Assembly: GCA_963799105.1 (NCBI GenBank)
Contig: CAWCVR010000010.1
Coordinates: forward strand, 372,001-436,000
Length of the DNA: 64,000 bases
Reading direction: 5' to 3'
Source: CAWCVR01 sp963799105
GTDB lineage: Bacteria > Acidobacteriota > Terriglobia > Bryobacterales > Bryobacteraceae
Made by a program: the position numbers and the translations under genes. Below are positions 62,861 to 64,000 of this stretch, one piece after another. The notes below the pieces were generated by a model. That model was not told the origin of the DNA. It saw nothing but the letters and a program-made list of their open reading frames with translations, and made no database searches. Positions within the stretch are counted from its first letter, which is position 1. Each line of letters begins with the position of its first letter.

Positions 62861-64000
62861 TCAGTTCGATATCGAAATCAGCAGGCTCTGCGTGCCATTT
62901 GTCCCACCCAGCGAGAAAGTGAGCGGGACGGTATCGCTGGCGGCGACGTTCGGCACCACGACATTGAACTGATAGAGTCCCAGGTAGCCGCCCGTCAATC
63001 CGGAGAACGACACCGTGGCCGGCGTCCCGTTGAACCAGGCCTGGTAGTTTCCGTTGAGACGGTTGGATTGCGTCACAATCTGTCCCGCGGGACTATTCGG
63101 CGTTACCGTTCCAAAACCAACGCCATAGAACACGATAGTGTCGCCGGGCTTGGCGCGGGCCGAAGCAACGCCGGAGACCGATCCGGGAGGGAGGACAAAA
63201 GTGACACCGTCCGAGAACAGCGCGGCGACGTATTGTCCAGCCTTCAGATTGAATACCGCGGGCGCCAGCATCCCCGGCTCGGTCACGTTCACATTGATCG
63301 AATAGGCCGCGCTGGTTCCGCCCGGCGTCGCGACAACCACCTGCTGCAATCCCGGCGAGATGTTCGAGGGCACCTGGGCGTTCACCTGGGTGGGGCTGAC
63401 ATAGTCGATGAATGCGGGCTGGCCGCCAATGGTAACCGTGGTTCCCCCCAAACCGGTGGGCGCGGTATTGCCATTGAAATCGGCGCCGCTCCAGAGTTGG
63501 GAGGCGACGTTAGCGAGATTCGTGCCGTAGATCTCCATCCACGTTCCAGGCGCAAGGGAGGAGAACCCGCCGTAGGCGCTGGCGCTGATGACGCCCTGGG
63601 ACGTCCGGATCACGGGCGTGGCGTCGAAGGCGCCATGAACCGTTCCGGTCATTACCGCGCCCGGCGTCAACCCTACCTGTCCGATGCCGCAGGACGAGAC
63701 TGCGGTTCCGGAGCAGGACGCGAAATTGAAGAAGAAAGTGAAATTGTTGGAGAGAAACGCGACGGTGGCGCCCGTGTTCTCCGTCAGCGACACCGTGATC
63801 GTGCCTGAATTGCCGGGAGTCAGGCCGAAGGTGACGTAATCGCTGCCCGGGCTGATGGAATTGGCGGTGAAGGGGGATAGAGTGCTGCTGCCTCTGTAAG
63901 CCAGCACCATGGAGATGGTTCCACCACCGCCCACGCCGGTGTAGGCCGCCGTCACCGTGCATTCGGTGTTCGTGCCATCGTAAGCGCAAGTGCCCCAACT
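62861..64000 (-). CDS. Secreted TIGR03437-domain protein, N terminus beyond window
   Basis: The frame is open to the right edge, so this is the C-terminal ~379 residues; a GTG at 63955 is internal. The first part is Gly/Thr/Ser-rich beta sandwich (SLTENTGATVAFLSNNFTFF). From about GVISASAYGGFSSLAPGTWM onward it is a full TIGR03437 domain: MEIYGTNLANVASQLWSGAD, IGGQPAFIDYVSPTQVNAQV, FYGVGFGTVTPNSPAGQ, ending GTQSLLISISN. A Cys pair (SCSGTAVSSCGIG) may form a disulfide. Proteins of this type in Solibacter-like genomes are surface or secreted, of unknown role. Confidence 0.85.
   Translation of the reverse strand, partial: SWGTCAYDGTNTECTVTAAYTGVGGGGTISMVLAYRGSSTLSPFTANSISPGSDYVTFGLTPGNSGTITVSLTENTGATVAFLSNNFTFFFNFASCSGTAVSSCGIGQVGLTPGAVMTGTVHGAFDATPVIRTSQGVISASAYGGFSSLAPGTWMEIYGTNLANVASQLWSGADFNGNTAPTGLGGTTVTIGGQPAFIDYVSPTQVNAQVPSNISPGLQQVVVATPGGTSAAYSINVNVTEPGMLAPAVFNLKAGQYVAALFSDGVTFVLPPGSVSGVASARAKPGDTIVFYGVGFGTVTPNSPAGQIVTQSNRLNGNYQAWFNGTPATVSFSGLTGGYLGLYQFNVVVPNVAASDTVPLTFSLGGTNGTQSLLISISN

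Overview
The window looks like a chromosomal segment of an Acidobacteriota bacterium of the Solibacter/Bryobacter type. The evidence is high GC, two secreted proteins and a partial third ending in the TIGR03437 (Solibacter-type) C-terminal domain, a BlaR1-like peptidase fused to a TIGR03435 (Solibacter-type) domain, a large Oar-like TonB-dependent receptor with an N-terminal carboxypeptidase-regulatory domain, and FG-GAP/ASPIC-UnbV and SBBP-type propeller proteins. No rRNA, CRISPR array, prophage or recognisable transposase was seen. Family names are from memory of motifs; no database was searched.

Layout. 1-3.0 kb: a histidine kinase cut by the window edge, its sigma-54 response regulator, and a HigB/HigA-like toxin-antitoxin pair. 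3.2-4.1 kb: a small secreted protein and MsrB. 4.1-4.6 kb: a palindrome-rich repeat. 4.6-8.0 kb: a PspA (ESCRT-III-like) operon of four genes. 8.0-11 kb: a 164-bp tandem duplication and a secreted NHL propeller. 11-14.6 kb: a broken ECF sigma factor, then a MarR regulator divergent from a methyltransferase and two membrane proteins. 14.8-16.4 kb: two toxin-antitoxin loci among fragments of a repeated gene end. 16.4-18.6 kb: BlaI/BlaR1. 18.7-24 kb: VOC protein, a VapBC-like pair, prolyl-tRNA synthetase, YraN, a methyltransferase, a secreted protein and two repeat elements. 24.2-34 kb: SDR oxidoreductase, a 1309-residue hybrid kinase, a lipoprotein, an MFS carrier, a frameshifted LolA-like gene, an ABC ATPase fragment and a membrane glycosyltransferase.

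34-42 kb: a TonB-dependent receptor divergent from a compact bacterial microcompartment (BMC) operon: PduL phosphotransacylase, tandem-BMC shell protein, BMC-H shell protein, CoA-acylating aldehyde dehydrogenase and a class II aldolase. This enzyme set suggests sugar-phosphate cleavage (fucose or rhamnose type), with the aldehyde product converted to acyl-CoA and acyl-phosphate inside a shell. No pentameric vertex protein is present here. 42-51.5 kb: a DUF4145-like gene, tRNA-Pro(CGG), a frameshifted glpD, a giant SBBP protein, glpF and glpK. Glycerol use and the aldolase meet at dihydroxyacetone phosphate.

51.5-64 kb: a RelE/AbrB-type pair, a frameshifted FG-GAP/ASPIC gene coupled to a NarL-type regulator, a CtpA-type protease, HigBA, a VapBC-like pair with a 59-residue antitoxin, a two-gene unit resembling nucleotide-modification-associated proteins Nmad3 and Nmad2, and a galactan unit (GH53 galactanase plus Tat-exported GH2 beta-galactosidase). 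The window ends in the C terminus of another TIGR03437 protein.

Three themes recur. There are seven toxin-antitoxin loci in 64 kb. There are several dispersed repeat families: a palindrome-rich element, a 92-100 bp MITE-like element with 11-bp terminal inverted repeats, and a repeated gene 3' end. Single-base frameshifts interrupt four otherwise well-conserved genes, which may be true decay or consensus errors.
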